The notes below the pieces were generated by a model. The model searched no databases. It saw nothing but the letters and a program-made list of their open reading frames with translations, and had not been told where the DNA came from. Position numbers and translations under genes: made by a program. This document shows positions 1 through 8,721 of a stretch of DNA of 64,000 nucleotides, piece by piece; position 1 is the stretch's first letter, and every line of letters starts with the position of its first letter. This stretch comes from Croceitalea sp947503285 (GTDB lineage: Bacteria > Bacteroidota > Bacteroidia > Flavobacteriales > Flavobacteriaceae), in assembly GCF_036985505.1 (NCBI RefSeq), contig NZ_BTGQ01000005.1:324797-388796 (forward strand). The letters are read 5' to 3'.

Positions 1-128
1 TTGAGGGTATTAAAACGACAATCCCTTTTCATAGGCAATTAATGGATCATCCTGATTATTTAGCGGGTAATTATACCACTAAGTTCATGGAAGACTTTGA
101 AATGGATGAAAAATATAAGGACGAATAA
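1..128 (+). CDS. accC: Biotin carboxylase, C-terminal end (partial)
   Basis: An open frame enters from the left edge (codons begin at base 3) and stops with TAA at 126-128. The 41 visible residues, including TTIPFHRQLMDHPDY and GNYTTKFMEDFEM, match my recollection of the C-terminus of the Bacteroidota acetyl-CoA carboxylase biotin carboxylase subunit, which carboxylates biotin on the carrier protein in fatty-acid synthesis. The start, ATP-grasp domain and active site lie outside the window, so the call rests on the tail alone. A strong terminator follows directly, so this gene ends its transcription unit here. Confidence 0.7.
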   Translation, partial: EGIKTTIPFHRQLMDHPDYLAGNYTTKFMEDFEMDEKYKDE

Positions 129-134
129 CAACTC

Positions 135-162
135 AAAAGCCCCGAATTTATCGGGGTTTTTT
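135..162 (+). terminator. Intrinsic terminator after accC
   Basis: The stem CCCCGA (140-145) pairs with TCGGGG (151-156) around a 5-nt loop. It is extended by A-T pairs and followed by a run of six T (157-162). It sits 7 bp after the accC stop codon. Confidence 0.85.
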
Positions 163-205
163 AGTTCCCTATTTTCGGTGGTATCATTTCACTGTTTTCA
201 GGTAG

Positions 206-234
206 TTGCAACTTTAAAGGATGGTATAGTTTTG
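206..234 (+). promoter_or_regulatory. Bacteroidota-type promoter for the 302-5491 operon
   Basis: TTG at 206-208 and TAGTTTTG at 227-234 match the Bacteroidota -33 TTG and -7 TAnnTTTG boxes with an 18-bp spacer. They lie about 70 bp upstream of the first start codon and after the accC terminator. Confidence 0.55.
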
Positions 235-301
235 AAAAAGAAATACGGAACACAATTTAATGCCATCAAAAAAGTTATCTAAGCGCAACTAAACACCAAC
301 C

Positions 302-994
302 ATGCTTAAAAGGATTTTATCTTTTTTTTCTCTATGCCTCCTATTGATTTTAAACAGTAGCTGTTTTGATATTCTAGAAGAGATCAACCTCAACAAAGAC
401 GGCAGTGGCACAATGGTTTTCACCATTAATATGAGCAAGAGTAAAACCAAGCTGGCCTCTATGATGTTGCTGGATAGTATCAATGGTTATAAGATACCCT
501 CTGAAGACGATATCGCTCTGGCACTCAATGATGTTGTTGCCCATTTGAAAAAAGCTAAGGGCATCAGTAATATAGAACAGCGTAAAGATCTAGAGAACTA
601 TATTTTTTCGGTGTCCTGTGATTTTGATGCTATAGGCAGTTTAAATGGTCTTACATCAAAATTGATACAAGATCAAAACAAACGGGAAAACACCAATTTT
701 GAAACATCCAATTTTGCTTACAGCCCCAGCGAGATGGTTTTTGAAAGAAAGTTCACCTATGATTCTAGTATCAAGAAGTCTTTCGATCATCTAAAAAAGG
801 AAGATAAAAAAGTCTTTCAAGACGCCAGTTTTACGGCCATTTATCGATTTGAAGACCTAGTAGGCAATTCCTCGAATACCGCTGCCAAAATAGCCCCATC
901 AAAGAAGGCTGTAATGCTAAGGGTAGATGCCATGTCATTCATTTTTGGACAAAAAACAATTCAAAACAAAATAAAATTGATCAATTCAAAGTAG
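302..994 (+). CDS. Predicted lipoprotein of unknown function
   Basis: A 230-residue protein with a lipoprotein signal: basic start MLKR, a hydrophobic stretch rich in L/F, and lipobox LNSSC with the acylated Cys near residue 21. The mature part is mixed alpha/beta with no motif I recognise. It has an N-terminal region similar to the NKDGSGTM-type openings of other Bacteroidota lipoproteins. It is first in a unit with gaps of 2, 4 and 15 bp to the next three genes, so it is probably co-expressed with the two large exported proteins. No enzyme function is visible. It probably sits on the periplasmic face of a membrane, because no acidic surface-export run follows the Cys. Confidence 0.7.
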   Translation: MLKRILSFFSLCLLLILNSSCFDILEEINLNKDGSGTMVFTINMSKSKTKLASMMLLDSINGYKIPSEDDIALALNDVVAHLKKAKGISNIEQRKDLENYIFSVSCDFDAIGSLNGLTSKLIQDQNKRENTNFETSNFAYSPSEMVFERKFTYDSSIKKSFDHLKKEDKKVFQDASFTAIYRFEDLVGNSSNTAAKIAPSKKAVMLRVDAMSFIFGQKTIQNKIKLINSK

Positions 995-996
995 CC

Positions 997-2928
997 ATGA
1001 AAAACCTATATACCTTCATTCTGACCCTAGTTCTTGTTCTTGCAGCCCAGGCACAAGATTTAGCCAACAAAATACCAAGTGATGCCAATGTTGTTGTCAC
1101 GGTAAAAGGCAAAAATGTTTTGCAACTACTATCGTTGAAAGAGTTTTCAGAATCTAAGCTGGGACAGCAAATGGTCAAGGAAATCAATCGGGAAACCAAA
1201 GGGGAATTGGGGGCCATCGAAGATTTGGGCCTGAACCTAAAAGAAAACTTTTATTACTTCCTACAAACTAAAGACGGGGTCTTTTATAATACGTTTATGA
1301 TTCCGTTCTCAGATACTGACAACATGACGAAACTGTTTTTGAACGAATGGGACGAGGTGATTACAGACGGGGAGGCCTCTTACGTTCAAAAGAAGTATGA
1401 CGGAAGTTTGGTGATATGGAACAAGACTACCATGGCCGTTGTCATCCCTTCTGACCAAAGCAATGACTATTATGATGATTATGGCTATTACGATTATAAT
1501 GACTACAGTATTCCCCCGGTAGCAGCTGAGGAGACATTGGAAGCCGTTGAAGAAGTTGAAGAGACGGTTATTGAGGCTGTGGAAGCAACTGAAACTGTTG
1601 AGGAATATGCAGAAGAGGTCGTGATACCTAAACCGACAGCATCGGCTTATGATTATGACAATAACAGTGAGTATCAAAAAGATATTGAAAGAAAAAGAAT
1701 TGAGCGCAGGGCAAAACGTGACGAGCGTCAACAAGCACAGAATAAAGGGACCTTAGATTTCGCCAAACAGTTATTAATCGGAAAACCACCTCGCAATATC
1801 CTTCAAAATAATTCTTATAAAAAGAGTTTAGGTAAAGGCGGGGATGAGGCCATGGTATGGATGAATGATTTTTCAAAGTTTTATAAAGAAATGCTTCCAA
1901 AGGATCTTTTGGGACCTGCCAATCCATATGAATTTTTAAATCTTGACGAAATTTATGGTGGAATGACCCTTACGGGTAGACTTAACTTCGAAGAAGACCA
2001 AGCGGTTATGGGTATGGAATATACCATGAACGATGCCCTGGCAAAAGCATACAAACCGATGTACAATGGAAAATTCAACAAGAATTTTTTGAGCTATATC
2101 AACGAGGATAGGTTGTTGGGGTATTTGAATGTCAACTTAAGCACACAAGGCATTTTAGAGGCTTACCCCAGTTTAATAGAGACTATGTTAACCGGAAAAA
2201 AAGAAGGTGCCGATAGTAAAGCGGAAACGATAGCTGCCGCAACAACTTCAATTACAAGACTATTTTCGCTCTTGATCGATGAAGAAGGAGCGTCTAAGAT
2301 CATACGGGGCGATATGCTGTTGCTACTTACCGATTTACGGGAAAAAGAAGTCACGTACGTCGATTATGAGTATGATGAAGATTACAATTACAAAAAAATA
2401 GAAAAGACAAAAACGGAAACGGTTCCTGATTTTTTGTTCCTATTTACGTCGGAAGAGGAGAAGATGTTTAAGAATTTCATGAAAATAGGGGTTTCTGAAA
2501 AAAAGGTAGACTACCAAAATGGTATCTATTTCATCGATGCATCCGGGTCTAACCCTTTTGATATTCATGTAATGTATCATGATAATACCGTTTTTATCGG
2601 TAGTTCGCTTGAACATTTATCCCAAATACGTAAGGGAACCTATCCAGCGAAATTATCGAATCAACTGAAAAAAGATATTCGTAACAATGCGACCAGTTTT
2701 TACATCAATGGAAAAAGTATCGTATCAAGAATACCTTCAGAAGCCTTCCCAAGGGAATTAAGGGATAATATTGACTTTTTGACCAATAATACTGAAGACT
2801 TAAATGTGAATTTTTCAAAGATCAAAGGCAATACCATGAGCGGCGAAATGATTTTACAGATTCCGGATCAAGGGCATAAGAATAGCCTGGCCTACTTTTT
2901 CAATTTAGTGGACAAGTTGATGGAATAG
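997..2928 (+). CDS. Exported protein of unknown function with acidic Tyr-rich linker
   Basis: A 643-residue protein that begins 2 bp after the previous stop. Residues 1-20 form a signal peptide ending AQAQ. The opening IPSDANVVVTVKGKNVLQLL resembles Bacteroidota exported proteins annotated DUF4836, but I am not sure of this. Around residues 158-235 lies a low-complexity segment, first Asp/Tyr-rich (DYYDDYGYYDYNDY), then Glu/Val-rich, which probably separates two folded domains. The C-terminal half has another FFINGKS-like repeat region. The following gene shares the same kind of opening (a short motif about avoiding or measuring basal values, VIKIG after a membrane anchor), so the two may be distant paralogues. 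The function is unknown; the location is periplasmic or outer membrane. Confidence 0.7.
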   Translation: MKNLYTFILTLVLVLAAQAQDLANKIPSDANVVVTVKGKNVLQLLSLKEFSESKLGQQMVKEINRETKGELGAIEDLGLNLKENFYYFLQTKDGVFYNTFMIPFSDTDNMTKLFLNEWDEVITDGEASYVQKKYDGSLVIWNKTTMAVVIPSDQSNDYYDDYGYYDYNDYSIPPVAAEETLEAVEEVEETVIEAVEATETVEEYAEEVVIPKPTASAYDYDNNSEYQKDIERKRIERRAKRDERQQAQNKGTLDFAKQLLIGKPPRNILQNNSYKKSLGKGGDEAMVWMNDFSKFYKEMLPKDLLGPANPYEFLNLDEIYGGMTLTGRLNFEEDQAVMGMEYTMNDALAKAYKPMYNGKFNKNFLSYINEDRLLGYLNVNLSTQGILEAYPSLIETMLTGKKEGADSKAETIAAATTSITRLFSLLIDEEGASKIIRGDMLLLLTDLREKEVTYVDYEYDEDYNYKKIEKTKTETVPDFLFLFTSEEEKMFKNFMKIGVSEKKVDYQNGIYFIDASGSNPFDIHVMYHDNTVFIGSSLEHLSQIRKGTYPAKLSNQLKKDIRNNATSFYINGKSIVSRIPSEAFPRELRDNIDFLTNNTEDLNVNFSKIKGNTMSGEMILQIPDQGHKNSLAYFFNLVDKLME

Positions 2929-2932
2929 CCCC

Positions 2933-4363
2933 ATGAGGAAATTCGCAAAACTGGTTCTACCGTTGTTCGCTTTATTGGCTTTGGGCTATTACGGCTATAC
3001 TAGGTACCAAAATAGCAGTTCTTTAAAAGGCGTAGTACACCAAGACGCCACCTCGGTAATCAAAATAGGCATACATGATATCAAAAAAACGCTGATTCTA
3101 GATGCTTTGGGTGCTCCGAGGTATTACTATCAAAATTTGGATTTAGGGAATCGTACTGGCGATGATGACGGTAAAAAAGAATCAATAGGCAAGGGTGTTG
3201 AATTTATGCCTTACAACCTTTTATTCTTTACAATGCCAAAAGTAGAGCATACTGTTTTTACGGTTTTTAAAATCTACGATTTTACTGAATTTGAAGCATA
3301 TGTCCATAACAAAGTAACACCCAAACTAGATGCCAATGGAATCACCGCGACCCAAGGCTATCAATCAGGGGTCTTCAAAAATGGAAGTATCGCCATAGCA
3401 TGGAACGACGAAAAACTTGCGCTTGCAGTTGCCCCTAGAATCAAGAATAGCGGTATTGCCGATGTTTTCAAAGAGTTGCTGGTAGACGATAAAACAATAC
3501 CAAGTACGGATCACCCTTTGCTAAAAACCATCAAGAACGAAACGGCACACGCTGTGTATGCGGCTGACGGTGGGGTAGCTACCCTTACGTTTAATGATGG
3601 CAATGCATTTTTGAAAGGAAAGGGCAGTGTTGATTTTCCGTTTGCCAAAGAAGTTACCTTCCCTAGTTATCGAAATACCTCGCTTTCTTTCCATTACGGC
3701 TTGAACCTAAGGGCCAACCCGATAAGGGAAGCATTGCTGGCAAGACGTTTGGGTAACTTAACTTTCTTTGAAAAGTATAATTTGGATGCCTCTGAAATCG
3801 CAAAATCGTTAGATGGAAGACTAAGCTTCGCTATTTCGGGAAGGACAGTTCAAAACGATACGATAATAACATATGAGTATGATGATAACTTTGAGAAAGT
3901 AGCGCGAAAGACCGTTCAAAAGAGGAATGTGCCCGCTGCGTATTTACATTTAGGTGTTCAAGGGCAAAAATTGAAAAGTTATCTTTCTGAAAAAGGTGCC
4001 CTTTCTGAAAATGGAATCTTTGAACCCTTTCCTTTATATCAGACCACTCTGTTTGAACAAAGTACTGGGGCCGTTTTTAGTACCGTAAACGATACTATCT
4101 TACCAAAAGGGAAAACCAGTTCTTATTTTTTCAATCTACAGGCCGATTTTGAAAAATTACAGAAAGATCTTGATATTTCACATACTCGTGAACTTTTCTC
4201 AATATTGACGAATATGCGCATTCAGGCTTGGCACGTTGACGAGCGTGAGATAAAGTTGGAGGGCACCCTTAATGCCGTAGATGATGATATCAATATTTTG
4301 TCACAACTATTCTTTGGCTTACGGAACAACAAAATAATCGAGCCTAAAGAAGCGGAATTATAG
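2933..4363 (+). CDS. Membrane-anchored exported protein of unknown function
   Basis: A 476-residue protein that starts 4 bp after its neighbour. Residues 7-24 are a single hydrophobic segment (LVLPLFALLALGYYGYT) without a clear cleavage site, suggesting an inner-membrane anchor with a large periplasmic domain. The body is soluble and rich in Phe, Asn and Lys. The opening VVHQDATSVIKIGIHDIKK is of the same type as the start of the mature 643-residue protein upstream. Tight spacing on both sides puts it in the 302-5491 operon. I recognise no catalytic motif and propose no function. Confidence 0.68.
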   Translation: MRKFAKLVLPLFALLALGYYGYTRYQNSSSLKGVVHQDATSVIKIGIHDIKKTLILDALGAPRYYYQNLDLGNRTGDDDGKKESIGKGVEFMPYNLLFFTMPKVEHTVFTVFKIYDFTEFEAYVHNKVTPKLDANGITATQGYQSGVFKNGSIAIAWNDEKLALAVAPRIKNSGIADVFKELLVDDKTIPSTDHPLLKTIKNETAHAVYAADGGVATLTFNDGNAFLKGKGSVDFPFAKEVTFPSYRNTSLSFHYGLNLRANPIREALLARRLGNLTFFEKYNLDASEIAKSLDGRLSFAISGRTVQNDTIITYEYDDNFEKVARKTVQKRNVPAAYLHLGVQGQKLKSYLSEKGALSENGIFEPFPLYQTTLFEQSTGAVFSTVNDTILPKGKTSSYFFNLQADFEKLQKDLDISHTRELFSILTNMRIQAWHVDEREIKLEGTLNAVDDDINILSQLFFGLRNNKIIEPKEAEL

Positions 4364-4378
4364 CCTTATTTTAGTGCT

Positions 4379-5491
4379 ATGGAACTTAGTTATTGGGAAT
4401 ACAAGACTTGGCTTTCAAACATCGATTATACCATTGTTGGTAGCGGTATCGTCGGATTGAACACCGCACTCTTTTTAAGGGCCCGTTTCCCACAGGCAAA
4501 AATCCTTATACTGGAAAAAGGGGTACTGCCACAAGGCGCAAGTACAAAGAATGCGGGATTCGCTTGTTTTGGAAGTATTTCAGAGGTTTTGATGGATTTA
4601 AAGACCCATTCTGAAGAGGAAGTGGTTGAATTGGTAGCGCAACGCTTTAAGGGCATTCAATTGCTTCGTGAAACTTTAGGGGATGCCAATATTGGTTTTC
4701 AGCAACTAGGGGGAAATGAACTTTTTTTAAAGAAACATAAGGTGCTTTTTGAGAAATGTGAGGCCTCCCTGTCAAGAGTAAATAACATGCTTGAACCAAT
4801 CTTTGGCAAAACGGTCTTCAAAGTAACGCCGAACACCTTCGGTTTTCAAGATAGTAACCCGAAGCTCATAACACATATGGAAGAAGCTCAGATTGATACG
4901 GGTCGAATGATGGATAGCCTACTTTATACGGTTCGAAACAAGGGAATTGCCATGTTAAATTCGGTTGAGGTTCAAGGGTTTGAAGAGGTGGGCAATAAAG
5001 TTGCAGTTAAAACGAATCGCTTTGAATTCAAGACCAACAAGTTGTTGATCGCAACCAACGGATTTGCCCCAAGACTTTTACATGAAAAAGTGAAACCCGC
5101 TAGGGCGCAGGTACTTATTACAAGGCCCATTCAGAATCCAACCATAAAAGGGACGTTTCATTTTGATGAAGGGTATTACTATTTCAGGAATATTGATGAT
5201 CGTATTCTTTTCGGTGGTGGTCGAAACTTAGCTTTTAAAACGGAAGAAACGGATTCATTTGGGCAAACAAAACGCATCCAAAATGAATTGGAACGATTGC
5301 TGCGACAAGTCATCCTTCCAAACACCCCGTTCGAAATAGAACGGAGGTGGAGTGGGATTATGGGAATTGGCAGCCAGAAAAAACAAATCGTTAAGCAACT
5401 CTCAAACCACGTCTATTGCGGTGTACGCCTCGGGGGTATGGGCATTGCAATCGGAAGTTCCGTAGGCAAAGAACTGGCTGATTTGGTATGA
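4379..5491 (+). CDS. FAD-dependent oxidoreductase, DAO family
   Basis: A 370-residue flavoenzyme of the glycine oxidase/D-amino-acid oxidase (DAO) fold. The dinucleotide-binding motif GSGIVG is at residues 21-26, and the acidic residue that binds the FAD ribose (E46) follows at the end of the second strand. A second FAD-contacting stretch (LLIATNGFAP, about residues 220-230) and the C-terminal GVRLGGMGIAIGSSVG loop are also typical. The substrate cannot be read from the sequence; amine or amino-acid oxidation is the family norm. It starts 15 bp after the upstream gene and ends the unit. The next gene is convergent. The start at 4379 puts about 16 residues before the first beta strand, a normal length. 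Confidence 0.8.
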   Translation: MELSYWEYKTWLSNIDYTIVGSGIVGLNTALFLRARFPQAKILILEKGVLPQGASTKNAGFACFGSISEVLMDLKTHSEEEVVELVAQRFKGIQLLRETLGDANIGFQQLGGNELFLKKHKVLFEKCEASLSRVNNMLEPIFGKTVFKVTPNTFGFQDSNPKLITHMEEAQIDTGRMMDSLLYTVRNKGIAMLNSVEVQGFEEVGNKVAVKTNRFEFKTNKLLIATNGFAPRLLHEKVKPARAQVLITRPIQNPTIKGTFHFDEGYYYFRNIDDRILFGGGRNLAFKTEETDSFGQTKRIQNELERLLRQVILPNTPFEIERRWSGIMGIGSQKKQIVKQLSNHVYCGVRLGGMGIAIGSSVGKELADLV

Positions 5492-5569
5492 TTTCGTGTT
5501 GTCAGGCAGCGAACTGTCCAGACTTATTCTAACCGAGAATGAGGGAGCGGGTTACCCCCCCAAACCTTA

Positions 5570-6235
5570 TCAGACCTTCCTTCCATCCAATAGATTAATG
5601 ATTCGTGAACCATAAGCAGCATTTTTTTCAGAGTGGGTCACTTGAATGATGGTCACCCCATCTTCTTCATTAAGCTTCTTGAACAGTTGCATGATCTCCT
5701 CACTTTGTTGTGAATTAAGATTGCCCGTTGGTTCATCGGCCAATATCAACTTTGGGTTGGCAATCAAAGCTCGGGCCACCCCTACCAATTGTTGTTGCCC
5801 GCCACTCAGCTGTGCCGAAAACAGATCCTTCTTACCAACGATATTGAACCGATCCAACATATCAGCCACCATGGCCTTGCGCTCAGAGCCTTTAAACTTT
5901 TTATAGAGTAACGGCATCTCAAGGTTTTCTTGAACGGTCAATTCATCCAATAAATGATACGACTGAAATACAAAGCCGATATATTCTTTGTATAGATTGG
6001 CCCGGTGTTTTTCTTTCAATGTATGAACCGATTCATGAAGAAAATCATATTCGCCCTCATCAAAGGTATCGAGCATCCCTATAACGTTCAAAAGGGTGGA
6101 TTTACCAGATCCAGAAGGCCCCATTACCGAAATAAACTCCCCTTCTTGAACCTCTAGATTGATGTCTTTCAAAAGAAAAATACGTTGGCCACCTGAGTTG
6201 ACCCATTTGAAAATATTCTTTAGTTGTAATAGCAT
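5570..6235 (-). CDS. ABC transporter ATPase of MacB/LolD type (array-terminal)
   Basis: A 221-residue nucleotide-binding subunit expected to energise the neighbouring FtsX-type permeases. Walker A GPSGSGKST is at 39-47, the Q-loop Gln at 91, signature LSGGQ at 143-147, Walker B LILADE at 163-168 and the switch His at 201. Two positions differ from the usual LSGGQQQRVA...GNLD pattern. The Arg three residues after LSGGQ is Leu150, and the D-loop Asp is Asn174. The other ATPase of the cluster (44728-45423) has the standard Arg and Asp. I think this variant occurs in a Bacteroidota subfamily, so it may be functional with altered coupling. It is last in the minus-strand array, 51 bp after permease 1. 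Confidence 0.88.
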   Translation of the reverse strand: MLLQLKNIFKWVNSGGQRIFLLKDINLEVQEGEFISVMGPSGSGKSTLLNVIGMLDTFDEGEYDFLHESVHTLKEKHRANLYKEYIGFVFQSYHLLDELTVQENLEMPLLYKKFKGSERKAMVADMLDRFNIVGKKDLFSAQLSGGQQQLVGVARALIANPKLILADEPTGNLNSQQSEEIMQLFKKLNEEDGVTIIQVTHSEKNAAYGSRIINLLDGRKV

Positions 6236-6286
6236 AAATGTCCGCTTTAAATTGTAATGATATTATGTTTCTTTTTCGTGTTTTTA

Positions 6287-8689
6287 TCAGTCATCCTTCA
6301 GTGCTTTGACCGGGTTCATCATTGCTGCGCTAAAGCTCTTATAGCCAACCGTTGCAAATGCTATGAGCATAATGATGATTGCGGTAATCAAAAAGGCCCA
6401 AACATCAAGTTGTATGCGGTAGGCAAAACCCTCTAACCATGTATCCATTGCGTAAAATCCAATAGGAAATGCTATGAAGAAAGAGATGACCACCAATTTA
6501 AGAAAGTCTTTTGAAAGCATACCAACGATTTGTGGAACCGTTGAACCCAACACTTTTCGTATGCCTATCTCTTTGAACCGTTGTTCTGCCGTAAATGTGA
6601 TCAGTCCGAATAACCCTAAACAGGCCACGAAAATGGTGAGTATGGCGAAAATATTCAATATGGTTCCCATCTTTCGTTCTACGAGATAGGTTTTTTGATA
6701 CGATTGGTCTAAAAGTTCATAATCGAAAGGTTCCCCAGAATCAAAGCTTTTCCATAGGGTTTGGGTATCGGCTATTAAGGTAGCCATATCAGCTGTTCGT
6801 GCCTTAACCAAGAGTCCGCCATAGGGATTGTAAAACAACAACAAAGGTTCAATTGGCGTGTGCAGTGATTTAAAATGAAAATCTTTGACGACACCTATGA
6901 TGGTCGCGGTCTTACCGGCATCGGTAATCGTTTTGCCCAACGCATTATTTTCGAGGCCCAATAGTTTGCTAGCTGTTTCATTAATGATGACTTTGGTGGA
7001 ATCGGCGCCAAATACCTTTGAAAAATTTCGCCCCGATACCAACTTCATACCCATAGTTGGTAGGTAATGCCCATCAATATTGTATACGGCCATTCGACGA
7101 CTGAAAACGCCGTCTTTGTAAATAGTCGACATATTGATATCCGTTGGGCCTGCCGGTACGAATGCAGATTGGGTTACTGAACCAACTTTCGGATTCTTAA
7201 GTAATTCTTGTTTGAATGCATTTAAGCTATTCCCTAAAAGATGGGCATCCCTGAGTACTAGAAGCTGCTCTTTATCATAACCTACATCCTTTTGTTGAAT
7301 GTAGTTCATTTGTTGTCTTACGATTAAGGTGGCCAATATCAAACCCGTAGAGATGGTAAATTGGAAAACCACCAAACCACTACGTACGCCTTTGTTATGA
7401 CCACTATTTGAAAATTTACTTTTCAGTGCCGATATAGGCTTGAACGAAGAAAGGAACAACGAAGGGTATGCTCCGGCCAACAGGCTAATGAAAAAAGTCA
7501 GCGCAATCAAAAGCCCAATACTTGACGCATTGATAAAACTACTTAACTGTAAGGCTTTTCCCGATAGTTCATTGAATTTGGGAATAAGCACGACGAGAAG
7601 GCCCAGCGCAATAAATAAGGCCAATACCGTGGCGATAAAGGCTTCTGATAAAAATTGCTGCCATAACTGTTTTCTTTGGGAACCTAGAACTTTTCGAATA
7701 CCCACTTCCCTAGATCTTTTGGATGCGGAAGCGGTGGAGAGGTTCATAAAATTAATACACGCGATAAGCAACATAAAGAGTGCTATGGCACTAAAGATAT
7801 AAACGTATTTAATATCACCCCCTTGTTCCAATTCTTGTGAAGCACCGACGAAATCATGATTTAAGTGAATATCCGTCAAGGGCTGCAAAAAGAGCCCTAG
7901 TTGGTTGTCTTTCATAAAATCAGAGTAAGATACGCCAAGGTCATCTTGTATTTGAGGCCCCATATATTTTTGAAGCACTTGGGGTAGTTTTTTTTCTAGA
8001 TCTTTGTAGACCTTTCCATTCTCAAGTACTAAATAGGTGAAATAATTGGAGTTTACCCAAGAAGTGCTTTTTGCTGGATCAAAGCCTTGCATCGACGCAA
8101 GAACATCAAATCGAAAATGACTGTTCTGGGGCACGTTCTCAATAATTGCGGTGACCCTAAAGGGTTGTGAATTTCCTTCTATGAGAATGTTTTTGCCTAT
8201 TGGGTTTGAATTGCCAAAGTATTTATTGGCCTCTGATTCTGTAAGCACCACGGTATTGGGTTCTTCTAAAGGAGATTGGGTATCACCATCTATAATAGCT
8301 AAGGTAAAAACGTTGAAAAAGTTAGGGTCGACGTAAGCGGCTTTACCATTTCGAAAGGCCGTAGTTCCATAAGCAATTTTTGGGGTACCCAAATTATAGA
8401 TTCTTGTGGCATCCACAACTTCCGGAAAATCATTTTTAAGGGTTTGAGCCACCGGTGCCATGACAACGGCTTCCTTGATTTTTTCACCATTGATCTGGGC
8501 CTTAAAAACAACCCTTACGATATCATCCGCTTTTTCATTAAAGGTGTCATAGCTCAACTCGTCTACCACGAATAGCAGCATTAACAGGCACGAGGCAATA
8601 CCGATGGCGAGACCGGCAATATTGATGGCAAACATACTTTTGTGCTTCAAAATGTTCCGCCACGCGATTTTTATATAGTTTTTCAGCAT
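6287..8689 (-). CDS. ABC permease 1, two-FtsX-domain (MacB-like)
   Basis: An 800-residue inner-membrane permease of the type VII (MacB/LolCE/FtsX) superfamily. Its layout, shared by all fifteen permeases here, is one helix (about 20-42), a MacB-type periplasmic domain, FtsX domain 1 (about 295-415, ending the stretch with EVGIRKVLGS at 328-337), a fifth helix (about 430-455), a second periplasmic domain, and FtsX domain 2 (about 675-800, with KEIGIRKV from 706). Eight helices in one chain is twice the MacB number, so one polypeptide may supply a whole permease pair. The C-terminus ends NPVKALKDD. It lies 32 bp after permease 2 and 51 bp before the terminal ATPase, in the 19115-5570 unit. Confidence 0.9.
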   Translation of the reverse strand: MLKNYIKIAWRNILKHKSMFAINIAGLAIGIASCLLMLLFVVDELSYDTFNEKADDIVRVVFKAQINGEKIKEAVVMAPVAQTLKNDFPEVVDATRIYNLGTPKIAYGTTAFRNGKAAYVDPNFFNVFTLAIIDGDTQSPLEEPNTVVLTESEANKYFGNSNPIGKNILIEGNSQPFRVTAIIENVPQNSHFRFDVLASMQGFDPAKSTSWVNSNYFTYLVLENGKVYKDLEKKLPQVLQKYMGPQIQDDLGVSYSDFMKDNQLGLFLQPLTDIHLNHDFVGASQELEQGGDIKYVYIFSAIALFMLLIACINFMNLSTASASKRSREVGIRKVLGSQRKQLWQQFLSEAFIATVLALFIALGLLVVLIPKFNELSGKALQLSSFINASSIGLLIALTFFISLLAGAYPSLFLSSFKPISALKSKFSNSGHNKGVRSGLVVFQFTISTGLILATLIVRQQMNYIQQKDVGYDKEQLLVLRDAHLLGNSLNAFKQELLKNPKVGSVTQSAFVPAGPTDINMSTIYKDGVFSRRMAVYNIDGHYLPTMGMKLVSGRNFSKVFGADSTKVIINETASKLLGLENNALGKTITDAGKTATIIGVVKDFHFKSLHTPIEPLLLFYNPYGGLLVKARTADMATLIADTQTLWKSFDSGEPFDYELLDQSYQKTYLVERKMGTILNIFAILTIFVACLGLFGLITFTAEQRFKEIGIRKVLGSTVPQIVGMLSKDFLKLVVISFFIAFPIGFYAMDTWLEGFAYRIQLDVWAFLITAIIIMLIAFATVGYKSFSAAMMNPVKALKDD

Positions 8690-8721
8690 TTTAAATGTTT
8701 TTAGATCGATGCAATGATATT

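Noticed and set aside
97..282. 61-codon plus-strand frame
   Set aside because: It overlaps the end of accC in another frame and runs through the accC terminator and the operon promoter; the protein has no recognisable feature.
1309..1927. Overlapping minus-strand frames opposite the 643-residue protein
   Set aside because: They mirror the low-complexity Tyr/Asp and Glu/Val codons (giving runs of I and V) and have no start context or homology pattern.
5492..5569. Terminator between the convergent oxidoreductase and ATPase genes
   Set aside because: Short words such as GGGTTACCC can pair, but no stem of useful length followed by T is present on either strand.
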